Part shown: piece by piece, positions 12,001 to 23,428 of the stretch
Layout of the letters: the number at the start of each line of letters is the position of its first letter
How positions within the stretch are numbered: the first letter of the stretch is position 1
Assembly (NCBI RefSeq): GCF_036323735.1
Contig: NC_086022.1
Coordinates: forward strand, 65,917,202-65,981,201
Direction: 5' to 3'
Length of the DNA: 64,000 nt
Origin: Rattus norvegicus
Lineage: Eukaryota; Chordata; Mammalia; Rodentia; Muridae
Made by a program: the position numbers and the translations under genes
The notes under the pieces: model-generated
The model's database searches: none
What the model was told of the DNA's origin: nothing
The model's input: only the letters and a program-made list of their open reading frames with translations

Positions 12001-12789
12001 AACTCACCTCTTATGCAACTGGTACCTGGGACATCAAAAAAGGGTAGGCCAAAGAGGAAAAGTAAACTACAGGAAAATAATGGCTGGTGACACAGTAAGG
12101 CACATTCACCAGCTTTATTTTGACAAGGATAATTTATGTACTTAGATCGTGTCTCTGTTTGATATCTGTGAATCTGAACTGAGTCTGTCTTTGTTGGTGG
12201 GAGGGCATACTAGTAATCACTTCATTCTAAAAATAACAAACATCCTTGTTTTCTAACAGGATAATGTTTTGAGCGACATTGCAAGCTGAAAATCCTGAAG
12301 TCAAAAATACATTTAAATACACTTGCCTTATTGAACATCATAACTTAGCAACATCGTGCTCACTGTAAAGTGTCAATAACTTACCATTATGATTGCTTGG
12401 TTAGAGGAAGTCAGGCTCTGCCACAATCTGGCATCATACACAATGTACCTGATCACATGCTCCTAGAGAGAGTTAAAATCCCCAGATCCTAAGGATTCTA
12501 CTGAAAGTATATCACTTTCACACTATCTTAAATTTAAACTGCAAGTCAAAGCATCATAACCTAGGAGATGTCCATGCATATTTTATTATATTTTAATCTT
12601 TTAAAGTTGTGAAAATTCAGCCTTAAAAGTTTATTTGATATAAACACCAATAGTTATAGAATGAGATATTAAAGCATGAGAAAATAATTGAATGTACTGA
12701 GAATGTAGATTTCTAAAGGACTAAGATATAACTGTAACCATAGTAGTATCTAAAATTGACAAATTCTTAGATAAAATTCTTTTATTTTA
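12001..12789. other. Unassigned sequence
   Basis: AT-rich and non-repetitive to the eye. No gene-like structure was found. Confidence 0.4.
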
Positions 12790-12855
12790 AATGGCTTCCT
12801 AAAAGATCTACTTAACTAATTTTTTATGTGTGTGTGCACTTGTCTCTATTAAGTG

Positions 12856-12932
<77 letters not shown>

Positions 12933-13083
12933 ATGTGCCTCTGGAGGCCAAAAGACATTGCATATCTTGGAATTAGAGATAAATTGGTTATAGGCCACCT
13001 ATTGTGGGCACTGGCAGTTGAGTCCAAGTATTCTAAAAAAAGCAGTAAATGTTCTTAACCACTGAGATAGCTCTCAAACCCCT
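12790..13083 (-). mobile_element. B3 SINE, antisense, carrying an expanded microsatellite
   Basis: The right part 'aatgttcttaaccactgagatagctctcaaacccct' is the complement of a B-family SINE head, and the left part is the A/T-rich SINE tail. A (CT)n(GT)n tract has grown inside it at 12856-12930 and separates tail from body. Confidence 0.7.
12856..12930. repeat. (CT)n(GT)n compound microsatellite
   Basis: About 28 bp of CT is followed by about 47 bp of GT, inside an antisense B3 SINE. The complementary strand gives chance CACACA and GAGAGA reading frames that should be ignored. Confidence 0.95.
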
Positions 13084-13497
13084 CAGGTCCATGTATTATT
13101 CTGACTTTGTAAAGGAGGACCAGAAAGAAGGAAGATAATGAGTAATTGAAACAATGAAAATGAAAGCATTAGTGGAGGTTAGCATATATTGGCACCATTG
13201 TTGCACAAGTTTTTTTCAAAATACTGCTACCAGCAAATCCTGGAAAACATAGTTATGCTATCCTTGAACATGTTACTGGTCACACTTCAAAGAAGGTAAT
13301 GAGGATTTGCTTACATATAGTAGCAGTTCTTATAGCATGCATTACATTGGTACTCATATGCCAGAGTTCTATTTTAAACATTTCTTGACACACAATCTAT
13401 TTTTTACAGTTTTGTAAGCCCCATTACAAGCTCAAAAAGACTCAGATATAGACATAGTTACAATGGATAAACAGAATATAGCAAAGACTATAAAAGA
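13084..13497. other. Unassigned sequence
   Basis: No recognisable feature. Confidence 0.4.
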
Positions 13498-13790
13498 TGG
13501 GTTGGGACTAGAGACATGCCTCAGGCAATTAAATGTTTGTTGTGCAAGTATGAAGAGCCGAGTTTGGATCTGGAGAACCCACTCAGGAAGCTTGGCACCG
13601 ATGTGCTTATAACCCAGAACTGATGGTCAGAGACAAGTAGGTTCCCAAAGCACTGGGCAGATGTCTAGCACAATTGATAATTCCCCATTTCAGAGTGAAG
13701 AAATGGGGGGACCAGTTGAGGAAAACACTTGATAGTGATTTACAGCATCAACACACATGTGCACACATTTGCATGTGAACCTATACACTC
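13498..13790 (+). mobile_element. B4-type SINE
   Basis: The layout is a tRNA/ID-like head ('tgttgtgcaagtatgaagagccgagtttggatctgg'), a B1-like centre ('aagcttggcaccgatgtgcttataacccagaactg'), then 'gaggaaaacactt' and a 'cacacatgtgcacacatttgcatg' end. That order is characteristic of the rodent B4 family. It is clearly diverged. Confidence 0.7.
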
Positions 13791-14221
13791 ATGGAAACTA
13801 CCAAACATGTATACCTGTGACAAATTACAAAATGAAATATGGATATCAAAATGGTGCTCTGGCAGTGGTCAGAATATGCTTCTTTTTGTAGTTTTTCCCC
13901 AATTTAACTTCCAGAAGTTTAGGCCTTCCCACACCAAGGGAAATATGCAATGGATCAACATTCTAGGTGAGGATAGTTATAGGTAGGTACACGTGATGCT
14001 AGCAGGATGTTCTGAATGACAGATGAGAAAGCTTACAAGACTCATGTGCACCTGCCTGCCTCCAATCTCATAAATATACTTATTTAATTTTTCAGTTAAA
14101 ATTTTTTCCCTGAATAGCCTATAAAGATACAATTTGACATATACAAAAGAATGAAATATGGAATTTTCCAAAACTTTCAAAATGTATGAAATTCCTGATG
14201 CAATAAACCAAAGGACAAATT

Positions 14222-14644
14222 TGTCTTAGTTGGGGTTTCTATTGCTGCTATTATGAAACACCATGATCAATAAAGAAAGTGAGGGAGAAAGGGTTTTATT
14301 TGGCTTACATTTCTATGTCACTGTTCGTCATCAAGGGAAGTAAGGACAGGAACTCATATAGGACAGGAAGTTGGAGCAAAGAGCTGATGCAGGTGCATAG
14401 AGGGATGCTGCTTATTTGCTTGCTCTTCATGGCTTGTTCAGCTGGCTTTTTCTGAAACCAGAACCACCATCCCAGGGAAGGCACCGCCTACATTTGGCTG
14501 GGCCCTCCCCCATGAGTCACTAATTAAGAAAATGCTGAGTAGCTTTGTCTACAGCCCAATCTTATGAATACATTTTCTTATTGAGGATCCCTTCTCTCAG
14601 GAGACTTTAGCTTGTGTCTTGTTGACATAAAATTATCTAGCACA
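14222..14644 (-). mobile_element. Rodent MaLR-family LTR, antisense
   Basis: The element begins TGTCTTAGTTGGGGTTTCTA and ends TTGTTGACATAAAATTATCTAGCACA, giving TG...CA termini. The inner sequence (TATGAAACACCATGATCAAT, then the 'ggaactcat...gagctgatgcaggtgcatagagggatgctgcttatttgcttgctc' stretch) matches my recollection of rodent MaLR LTRs in reverse orientation. No internal ERV region or second LTR is present, so it is a solo or truncated LTR. The exact subfamily is uncertain. Confidence 0.65.
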
Positions 14645-14649
14645 AAATA

Positions 14650-15312
14650 CCAGTAGAGACAAAAAAGAGTTTCTTTTACAGCATAAATCGTGGTTAATTC
14701 TCTATGCCCTTACATACAGTCGAGACTAAGTACAAAATCCTCTAACTATACTCAGTTAAATTAGTGTGACAATAATCACATCAAGTTGGGTGGGAACAAA
14801 AGTTTGGCATGAGGAATAATATAAACGAAAGTTGAAAAGGTATTTATTAGTGTTGCCTTCAAAATTCTACATTTGTTCTTTGAGTGACAAATAGAATAAC
14901 AATGATGTCAGAAGCATTCTGGTCTTGAAGTAGGTATCTAATTCACCAGTCCCTCGCCACTGCATAATATTGATTTCTGCTCTTCCTTACTGAACATGTA
15001 GCTTTTCCATACTTTGGTCTGATTTTTGCTTCCATCTCAACAATGAATATTTATACTTTAATATTTTGTCTTACTCCCAAACAGCTATTTGTTTGTGACA
15101 TATATCAAGAAGACATCTATTTGCAGATATTTTTTGATACTCTCTAGGTGGCTAGGATGAAAAAAAGATATAGTAATTTTTCTTGACTCAGATTTGGGGA
15201 TGCAGAAGATTGGACAGGTGGACAGAAGTATCAGCTGAGTAGTCTTTTGAAATCTAGTCCCAATATCTCGTAGATTGTTTAAAACAATCATCAACACCAT
15301 CAGAGACAGAAT
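14650..15312. other. Unassigned AT-rich sequence
   Basis: No exon or family recognised. Confidence 0.4.
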
Positions 15313-15538
15313 GAAGAGGAGAGAGAGAGAGAGAGAGAGAGACAGAGACAGAGAGAGACAGAGAGAGACAGAGAGGCAGAGAGAGACAGAGAGAGGAGAA
15401 GGAGGAGGAGGAATAGGAGGAAGAGGAGGAGGAGGAATAGGAGGAGGAGGAAGAGGAGAAGGAGGAGGAAGAGGAGGAGGAGAAGGAGGAGGAGAAGGAG
15501 GAGGAGGAGGAGGAGGAGGGGGAGGAGGATGAGGATGA
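15313..15538. repeat. (GA)n, (GACAGA)n and (GGA)n purine tract
   Basis: About 225 bp in which the plus strand is almost only purine. It starts as (GA)n, passes through GACAGAGA units, then becomes (GGA)n/(GGAGAA)n with a GGGGGAGG block near 15519-15527. The opposite strand gives proline- and leucine-rich frames of 100-160 codons that are artefacts of the repeat. Confidence 0.95.
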
Positions 15539-16129
15539 TAATGGAGCACTGCACCTGTTGAGAACAAATGACTTTCAGAAGTTTTTTCTCTCCAACCATC
15601 ATAGTGAGTAAATATTGAATTCAGATCAAGGAGACAATAACGAGTGGAAAAAAGTATACCAGCTTCTTCTTCATTCCTCTCAATTTACTGATGAGGAAAC
15701 TGGTCTGTTTGAAGTTAGTAGATTAAGCATAACAATTATTTGCTTGCTAAGTCATTGGTCTCTCTGTCAAAATCATCTACAAGTTGGCAACAATAAAAGG
15801 AGTCCCATTTGTGTTAAAAGGCTATGCATCATCATGAGGCTAGTAGAGTATTGAAAAATATCTGCAAGTAGATGTCATCTTTTGAGAAATAACCCTTGCC
15901 AAAGAAGAGTCATAATTCTCAAGCTTCTGAGATAATTGCCTTGTGAATCTCCCAGACATCTCAAACTGTATCTATTGAGCTAAAACAAATCAAATTGAAA
16001 TTCAATTGGAGTGGTCTGTGGGATGGCTCAGTGACTGCACAGGTTCAGTCTGTCTAATCAGCAAGATGAATTACAGCAACTTATGTAATTTGCCCTGGAA
16101 ATGAGTTTTGTTGTAGAGGTGATCATGAC
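15539..16129. other. Unassigned; possible SINE head near 16018
   Basis: Mostly unassigned. At 16018-16070 'gtctgtgggatggctcagtgactgcacaggttcag' resembles the tRNA-like head of a B-family SINE, but the body is not recognisable. Confidence 0.3.
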
Positions 16130-16300
16130 AAAATGGCAGTAGCTTGTTTTAAGGCGGAGAGGTTTATTTTGCTGATGGTTCGAGGTGATACAGTCCATGG
16201 TGATGGAAAGCCATGGTGGTGGGAGCTCTGGGCTCATATTACATTCAGACAGGAAGCTTTTTGTACAATAGTTTTTTGACAATGTATCTGGAGTTTCTAG
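16130..16300 (-). mobile_element. Possible MaLR-like LTR fragment, antisense
   Basis: The stretch 'aaggcggagaggtttattttgctgatggttcgaggtgatacagtccatggtgatggaaagccatggtggtgggagc' resembles the complement of MaLR LTR 3' sequence. The ends cannot be placed. Confidence 0.35.
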
Positions 16301-17682
16301 CAACTTTCTCAATTCATGTCCCGTCGTGTATTTAGTCTCAATCTTGTACACTTTGTGAACAATTTGTGTTTGAGGATGATGAGAACATGGAGCCAAGCAG
16401 ACACCTAGTCTGCATTTTTAAAAATGTGTCTTATCACCAAGGCAGCAAACCTTGCTTGATTAAAATGCTGCTCCAGCATCTCTCCACCAATGACCTCTGC
16501 TGACTTTTTTGTATCTTCCTGAAGCAATAAAGAGAAGTGGTTTTCTCTTTTAGAAAGGAAAGGAGACCTTGGGCACAGTACAGTCTGGGTGGCTGAATGA
16601 CAATCTTCAGTTATTGACACAGCCAGAGACCTGAGTCCTGGTTGGCATCATAGAAGACAGCTCCAATTTATATATAGCCAAGGCTATTGAGAAGTTGTGG
16701 TAAAGCAATAAGAGAAGCAAGACACTGAGCTTTCTCTCTGACAAACAATGATACTTGAGTGCAGATGCCTGGGTCTCATAAAACCAGACTGAATTCTTTT
16801 GTATGGCTAGCATCTATGAGTTGGTTCCTCTGAGCCTCCAGAAAGTACAGTTAGACTCCTATGCCTAAGAGTTCCACATCCACACACGTAGATAAGCTTG
16901 AGATGCAAATATTTTTTAGAAGGTGCATCCATTCTGAATATAGGTAGGCTTTCTGCCATTGCTTCTTAATACAGCATAATAACTGTTTGCATGGTATTTA
17001 CCTTGTGTTAGTTATTATAGTTACTCTAGCAAAGATTTAAGGTACATGGACAATGTTTGTGAGTTTTACACAAATGCTACCCATTCTATTTCAGAAAATT
17101 AATGAAGTAGATTTATATTTTAGTGTCTGTGGGGAGTTCTGCCTCTGATTTCCCATGGATACTAAAGAATACTCTCTCCATGAATACTTCAATAAGAGGG
17201 AAACCTACACCACCAGAAAATGGTTTAAAAACAGATTAATTGACAGAAGCTAGGACATATTTATATCACTAAAATGTACAAAAATGTGTAACTTGAATAT
17301 TATAAAATTTAACTTATAAAATTAATGTGCAACTGATTTAACAGCAATGTTCCTTTTTAAAAAATGTTTTGAAGGGTAGTGTTGTCGAGCCCTCTGTCAC
17401 AACAGAGATCCAAATAGGACCTTCTTTCTCCCTTATCAACTTCCTGGGAATGTATATATATGCGCTTGGTTGGTCTGGGCCTAAGTTCAAGTGCAGTATC
17501 CTGGGGTATCCTGGGTTCAGTTGGTGCCCCCCACTGTCTCCTTCCTTCCTCTTTCTTCCACCCACTCCAATAAGAGCACAGGTGTGTCAGGCTGGAAGGT
17601 AACTGCTCATTCACACCTGAAGTATGCCTGGAGGAGAAAACTCAGGGTAGTTTTAGATCATTTGTGAGAAAATCCTTCTCTT

Positions 17683-17684
<2 letters not shown>
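16301..17684. other. Unassigned sequence
   Basis: No gene recognised. The 17338-17600 part has three overlapping chance frames and a pyrimidine-rich patch (17530-17570). It could be a degraded repeat, but I cannot name one. Confidence 0.35.

Positions 17685-17722
<38 letters not shown>
17685..17722. repeat. (AC)19 microsatellite
   Basis: About 38 bp of perfect AC dinucleotides. Confidence 0.95.
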
Positions 17723-17724
<2 letters not shown>

Positions 17725-17968
17725 ATGCAAACAAACAAATAAGTAAATGAGTATGATCAGAAAAGCATCTTTCAGGTAACTGGGGGAGTGCAGATTGGTG
17801 GCCACACAAGATGCAGATAATGAGTGACAGGTAAAGATTCTGACTAAAGAAGTCATTGTGCTGCCTTCATTAGTGTTCAGGAAACACTATGGAGGAAGAG
17901 GATGAGAGAATGTAATAGCCAGAAAATAAGGAGAAGGGGTGTGAAGTAACATTTCTTGGGCAGGCCAT

Positions 17969-18004
17969 AGGCATTCTGCTCATGGGAGGCATTCTGCTCA
18001 TGGG
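17969..18004. repeat. 18-bp tandem duplication
   Basis: Two identical copies of AGGCATTCTGCTCATGGG lie head to tail (17969-17986 and 17987-18004). Confidence 0.9.
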
Positions 18005-18119
18005 TTCACAGCAATTGAAGATGAAGGGATCTTCACAAGAATGGACCATCAGCAACTAGACATGGATAAAGGCATTTCAAGTTCCTACCCTACACTGCTG
18101 AACTATTTGCCAGTTCATG

Positions 18120-18385
18120 GAGAGGGTAAGCCGTTGTCTTTGATTATGTACCCACTGGTGTATCTATGGTTATGCACCTATCGGACTCCAACTGAAAATT
18201 GGCTCCGGCTAAATTAAATTGGTCACAAAACAAAACCCCAAGTCATGATCCTGGCAAAGGAATTAATAGGTGTGTGTGGAGGGGGGGCATGGTTGACATG
18301 GATGGAAGTGAAATAAGTGTGATAAGCACGCTATATTATACACACCTATGAAATTGTCAAATAAACTTAATCAACAAATTGTTAT
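18120..18385 (+). mobile_element. Possible old LINE 3' end
   Basis: The end 'tgataagcacgctatattatacacacctatgaaattgtcaaataaac' resembles the 3' terminus of old L1 copies. The body is not assignable. Confidence 0.3.
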
Positions 18386-18830
18386 AAAATTAAAGCAGAA
18401 CAAAATCAAGGAAGCAAGCAAAGAAGCCAAAACCAGTGTTTCAGGTCTAAGAGACTCAGTTTCATGAGCTCTCTCACTTAAATCACTTTGACTAGGAATC
18501 AATCTACCAGTTCTCCAGTCTGATACCCCCTAAAAGGATTCTGAACAATAATTAAGTGGAATGATAAAGATTAACAGGAACCAGCTACAGCTTCTTTTCA
18601 ATAAACATTATGCTTTGCTGGAATGAAGCTCTTATTTCAACTCTGGCTAATAAAAATGAGTAATTATATCTACAGCAGCAGAAGAAAGCTAATATTCGGA
18701 ATTAAAGTATGTTTGGGAGAAGTGTTACAGTAGCAGACATAAAACTTATAATATATTCATTTTCTTACCTTCTCCAAAACTCTTGAGAAATTGTGGTCTC
18801 TAAGGAATGGAAAGTGAACAATGAATTCTT

Positions 18831-18940
18831 TTTTTTTTTTTTTTTGGTTCTTTTTTTTTTTTTTTTCGGAGCTGGGGCCCGAACCCAGGGCCTTGCGCTT
18901 CCTAGGCAAGGGCTCTACCACTGAGCTGAATCCCCAACCC
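18831..18940 (-). mobile_element. ID element (BC1-like SINE), antisense, with 13-bp target duplication
   Basis: The layout on the plus strand is poly-T (two T runs separated by GG, 18831-18866), then the complement of the ID body (18867-18940) reading CGGAGCTGGGGCCCGAACCCAGGGCC and ending in CTGAATCCCCAACCC. Identical 13-bp flanks ACAATGAATTCTT occur at 18818-18830 and 18941-18953. ID elements derive from tRNA-Ala/BC1 RNA, carry an internal RNA polymerase III promoter, and use L1 machinery to move. The intact duplication indicates a recent insertion. Confidence 0.95.
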
Positions 18941-18974
18941 ACAATGAATTCTTAAGAATGCAGCTTGAAGTGAG

Positions 18975-19068
18975 GAGGTGCTTCTGTGGGTGGGCGGGGC
19001 TTCTTGTGTGGGGAGGGGCTTCTGTTGTGAGGCGTGGCTTCTATGGGTGGGAAGGGCTTCTGTAAACC
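18975..19068. repeat. GC-rich imperfect minisatellite, about 22-bp units
   Basis: Four imperfect units of the form GGGCTTCTGTGGGTGGGC occur between the ID insertion and 19068. It is GC-rich against AT-rich neighbours. The minus-strand frame across it gives repeated PTHRS-like peptides that come only from the repeat. Confidence 0.75.
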
Positions 19069-19710
19069 ATGAATGCAAAACCTGTGGATGTGACCCAGCA
19101 AGCTTGTCATAAAAGTATAAGTAAAATCTACATGAGACCAAGGAGCTATAGAAACACAATAAAGAAAATAAAATTAGTGATGGGCAAGATAAACATTAGA
19201 GGAAAGCAGGGAAACTGGAGAGAAAAAACATACAAAAAGAAAGTGAAAGACTTGGGCAGCTTTGGTGGACCATTCTATCCTCTACCCTCCTTCACCATAA
19301 GATTTAGATACAGAAGCAGAAGGAACACTGGTGTTAAATTCTTCATAGGAAGTAACTAACGGTATGTTTCTGGGTCCACGATTCCACTCCTTTCTCAAAG
19401 AGTGAGAAAACGTGAGCAGCTGGATTCCAAAGGGCAGGTCTGCCCAGAGGATAAGGGCCATAGGCATCTGGTATCATGAGCCTGAGCTTCGAAGTGGCTG
19501 AAAAGCACATGGTTTCACTGGGAGCCCCGTATGGAACCAGGTCTTCATGCAGAAGAGACTCTGGATCCACAGAAGCTAGAGCCAACTGCCCTGGGGGAAA
19601 ATCATTCTAAAACTAGATCCACAAGAACCCCATAGAGTAAGGTCAAACAGTAACAACCCTATCAAAGGCCTAAAGCATGGGAAAAACCACTTTAAAAAAA
19701 GAGTAATTTA

Positions 19711-19772
<62 letters not shown>

Positions 19773-19938
19773 CAGAGAGAGAGAAACAGAGAGAGAGAAA
19801 CAGAGAGAGAGAAACAGAGAGAGAGAAACAGAGAGAGAGAAACAGAGAGAGAGAAACAGAGAGAGAGAAACAGAGAGAGAGACAGATAGACAGAGACAGA
19901 GAGAGACAGAGAGACGGAGACAGAGAGACAGAGACTGA
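19711..19938. repeat. (GA)n with a 14-bp minisatellite (AAACAGAGAGAGAG)8
   Basis: A (GA)n run is followed by eight units of AAACAGAGAGAGAG with exact 14-bp spacing (AAAC at 19770, 19784, 19798 and so on to 19868). Degenerate GACAGA units follow to 19938. Confidence 0.95.
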
Positions 19939-19943
19939 GAAAT

Positions 19944-20062
19944 TACACCTAATACTCAGTGGCTTCTGTCTGTCATCTTAGCACTCACTGGATGGGGCAG
20001 AACTGGAGAAACCTCTTTCAAGACTAGTCTGGGGCTATACAGAGTGGCAATTCTTTCAGAAA
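19944..20062 (+). mobile_element. Diverged B1 SINE
   Basis: The order 'gtggcttctgtctgtcatcttagcactcactgg', 'aagactagtctggggctatacagagtg', then an A-rich tail at 20060-20069 follows B1 (7SL-derived). It is heavily diverged from the family and shows no visible duplication. Confidence 0.6.
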
Positions 20063-20069
20063 AAAAAAG

Positions 20070-20539
20070 CTAATCCTACTCAGAATGAAACAAAATGACA
20101 GGAAGCAAAGATTTCAATTACCGAAGATGCTATAATTTTCAGAAAATAAATTATAAACAAATGATACAGGAATCATTTAAAGAACTGAACAGTGCAGAAA
20201 CAATTTCAGTGGAACTTCAGGAAATAACATATGTTTGTGAAATTTAAAGCTCAGTTAATGTTTTAAGCATTAGAAAGATGTGTCTAGAACACTAAAAGTA
20301 AACATTAAAAGCCTTGGTACATCGTGTTGAAATAAATAAGAATAAAACCAGAACACAGTCTTAAAATCAGGCAGTGAGAAATAATAGGGTAGGACAGAAA
20401 TTCGTTTAGACTGACAGCAGACCCCAGATAACCACGGATGCCAGGTGGCAGTGTGAATTAAAGGCTGGAACAATGTAAGGAAAGTGATTGTCAAGTAAAA
20501 GTGTATATATCCCAAATAATATTCCACAAACAAGAAATA
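20070..20539. other. Unassigned sequence
   Basis: AT-rich, with no family or exon recognised. Confidence 0.4.
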
Positions 20540-21030
20540 CATTTTATTCACTTTGCATCCCCCTCATTGCCCCCTCCCAGTCACCCCCTCCCACAATCCT
20601 TCCCCCCACACCCCTCTCCTGACAAGATAGCCAAGAGAATAAATGGAAAATTTGCACCTGGCGGAGGTGGGGAGGTGGCAGGCATCTCCCGGATGTGATA
20701 GAGAGCAGGCATAAGGGAGCTGCCCAAGTATCAATGGGGGTGACCTCAGCTGTGACTCACAGCATTGAGAATATGGAACCTGAAGAGGCCACCTGCTGAC
20801 CCAGGCAGGAACCCCAGAAGAGTGATGGGAACACCAATCCATCCACAAAGCTTTCAACCTAAAACGTATCCTACCTACAAGAAGCACAAGGACAAGAGAC
20901 AGAGCAGAGACCGAGGGAACAGTCAACCAATAACGGGCCCAACCTGAGACCCCTCACATGAGCAGGCACCAGTCACTGATACTGTTGATGGTATTCTGTT
21001 ATGTTTGCAGACACGAGTCTAGCACGGCTG
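20540..21030 (+). mobile_element. L1 3' UTR-type fragment with an apparently inverted left piece
   Basis: From about 20650 the DNA follows the Lx-type L1 3' UTR in sense orientation (ATGTGATAGAGAGCAGGCATAAGG, 'cctgaagaggccacctgctgacccaggcagg', 'aacgtatcctacctacaagaagcacaagg'). It ends near 21030 without an A-rich tail. The left piece, about 20540-20630 ('ttattcactttgcatccccctcattgccccctccc'), looks like L1 UTR sequence in the opposite orientation. It may be a rearranged, 3'-incomplete copy. Confidence 0.55.
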
Positions 21031-22987
21031 TCCATGGGGAGAAATGGGTTTTAATGAAGTTTGAAGTTGCAGAGGGCATCATGTGATTGTGAGCCTTCTG
21101 CTAAAAGACTTGTGTCTGTGAGAAAGAAAACCACCAACAGGGAAGTGGTCCAAATGTGACTTTTTTGGAAGACAGGTGATTCTTGTTTCAACGTTCTTTT
21201 GTGTAGATTTCCATGAATAAGTGTTCATTTTAAATATAAGTAAAAAGTCTAAATGAGTTAGTGATTTCTGAGTCTCAGGAGAAATTCATTAAGGAAAAAC
21301 AGGCAATTTTTAATTTTTAAAATTTGTTCTCCTTGGATGAAATCGACAAAAAAAAGTGTCCTGAGGAGAAAAGATTTTATTCCTCTGATACAAAAAGGAA
21401 GTGGGAAATTACTTAAGAAGAGAAACAAGAAGTCTAGTTTTCCTTGCCACGCACCCTATTCTGAGCCCTGGTGAGGTAAACTGTTGGCCAACACCTCATA
21501 GAAATTCTCTGAAAGCTTTTTCTTCTGTTTATCTCCCAACTGCTTGGAGCAGCAGGCAGGGTAGAAACCGCCATTTGTAGCTTGTGGAACCACCTGAGGT
21601 TAAGTTTCTTTCTTCACCTTTGAAAAAGGCACAGCCTGGACCGCAGCCTCTGTTTCCTTCTATCCTGCACTTCTCTTTGCACAGCATGCATGGGCCTGGT
21701 GGTGTGACTGCCCTTTGTCATCAGCCACTTGATTACACCATTCTGAGGGAAATTACAGTCACAGTGTTAAGAACTACATCCAAACCAATTCTTAGGCTTC
21801 ATATGGTTTTTGAAATCACTGACTTCTTAATGAAAGGGCGAGTTTTGACACAGGAAGCAGACTAACTTTATTCTGTATGCCGCTGTTCTTCTGAACATAT
21901 TATTTGGGCCCAACGGTTTCCATTACCACTGGATATGTCTAAAGTCACTCTTTAATCACTATTAGATGCTAAAAAGAAATTTGTCTAGATCCCTCAATCA
22001 CAAGAAAAGCCTCTGTTTCCATCGTCACTGTGCCTGTCCAGGTTAAGCACAGACACGTCTAAACTGATGTAAGTACCCCCATCTCATTTCTTTACTGCTC
22101 CAAACTAGCCAGCCTTCCTTGGGAAAGGTGGATGCCACAATGTCTCCAAATGTGTTTTTTTTTTCTTTTATCATGGAGGGTTTCCATTGGCTCCTGGTTG
22201 CCAGTGTAAGTGTAGCAGAGTGAGACAAACCGAAACTCTATCATACTTGAGGTGGAATCCCATAGTCCCCTGTGGATCCCCTCCAGTTGTAGCAAGCAGC
22301 CTAAGTTGACTTGCATGTGTGTATGGTGCTTTGTGGGAGCTTCAGAGATTCCTGAGAGGAAACTCGGGCTCTTCCTTCTGCCTATCTGCATCTGAGTATA
22401 TGCTCAGGATATTCATTAAGCCTGTCTCTCTAGAAGGAAGCCCTCCCAGATGAGAGGGATCTTTGCAAATGACTTCCTTTGGGAGAACTCTCAGCCTCAT
22501 CAATACATGTATGTTTGCCTTGTGTCTGGTAATGCTCAGCTGATTTCCGCCAAATTCTCTTCTCCACTCACATTGAGCAACCGCTCCAGCCTCAAATTCT
22601 GCTTTCCCACTTCTGACGCACAGAACAACATCTTGTCCCTGTATTCTCTCAGACGGTAAGAGTGTGTCTCCTTCTCTCTGAGGCACCCTTTCCAAAGACC
22701 TATCATTTGATAGAAAGTGGGAGAAATGAGGAAACACATGACCACAATATAATCTGCCCCGCAGACAAACCCTAAGTTCCCTCCTGTAGCCCAGAGGCAG
22801 TTGTGTTATCATATTTTTACCTTTGAGAGTTGAGGGCAACTTATAACTAACATGTGCTTAGTATTTTAATATCTACATGATAGAAAGGACAAACCGCTAC
22901 CTTCTAAGTCATTTGTGGTTCTTCTTTAACCCTCTTCAACGCAGATGGACTTAGAGTTTAGAAGGATGGAGAGACACATGGAACGCA
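21031..22987. other. Unassigned single-copy-like sequence
   Basis: Largely non-repetitive, and GC-richer over 21540-21860 and 22240-22780. It contains the longest open frame outside repeats in the window, minus strand 22342-22839 (165 codons). That frame has no domain I recognise, so I do not call it a gene. Confidence 0.4.
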
Positions 22988-23428
22988 GAGGCGTATGCCA
23001 GCAGCAAACCACTGAACTGAGAATAGGTCCCCCGTTGAAGGAATCAGAGAAAGAACTGGAAGAGCTTGAAGGGGCTCGAGACCCCATATGTACAACAATG
23101 TCAAGCAACCAGAGCTTCCAGGGACTAAGCCACTACCTAAAGACTAAACATGGACTGACCCTGGACTCTGACCCCATAGGTAGCAATGAATATCCTAGTA
23201 AGAGCACCAGTGGAAGGGGAAGCCCTGGGTCCTGCTAAGACTGAACCCCCAGTGAACTAGATTTTTGGGGGGAAGGCGGCAATGGGGGGAGGATGGGGAG
23301 GGGAACACCCATAAGGAAGGGGAGGGAGAGGGGTTAGGGGGATGTTGACCCGGAAACTGGGAAAGGGAATAACATTCAAAATGTAAATTAGAAATACTCA
23401 AGTTAATAAAGAAAAAACAGAAAAAAAA
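22988..23428 (+). mobile_element. 5'-truncated rat L1 (3' UTR only)
   Basis: The copy starts within the 3' UTR at 'gcagaggcgtatgccagcagc' and runs to 'caagttaataaagaaaaaacagaaaaaaaa'. It includes the G-rich tract at 23267-23342. It is closely similar to 3670-4090, 34060-34490 and 38810-39165 but carries no ORF2. I cannot define a target duplication, and the exact left edge is uncertain by tens of bases. Confidence 0.85.

Noticed and set aside
15085..15602. 160-codon Pro/Leu/Ser-rich and 85-codon Gly/Arg/Glu frames
   Set aside because: They come from the (GGA)n/(GA)n purine tract on both strands and are not genes.
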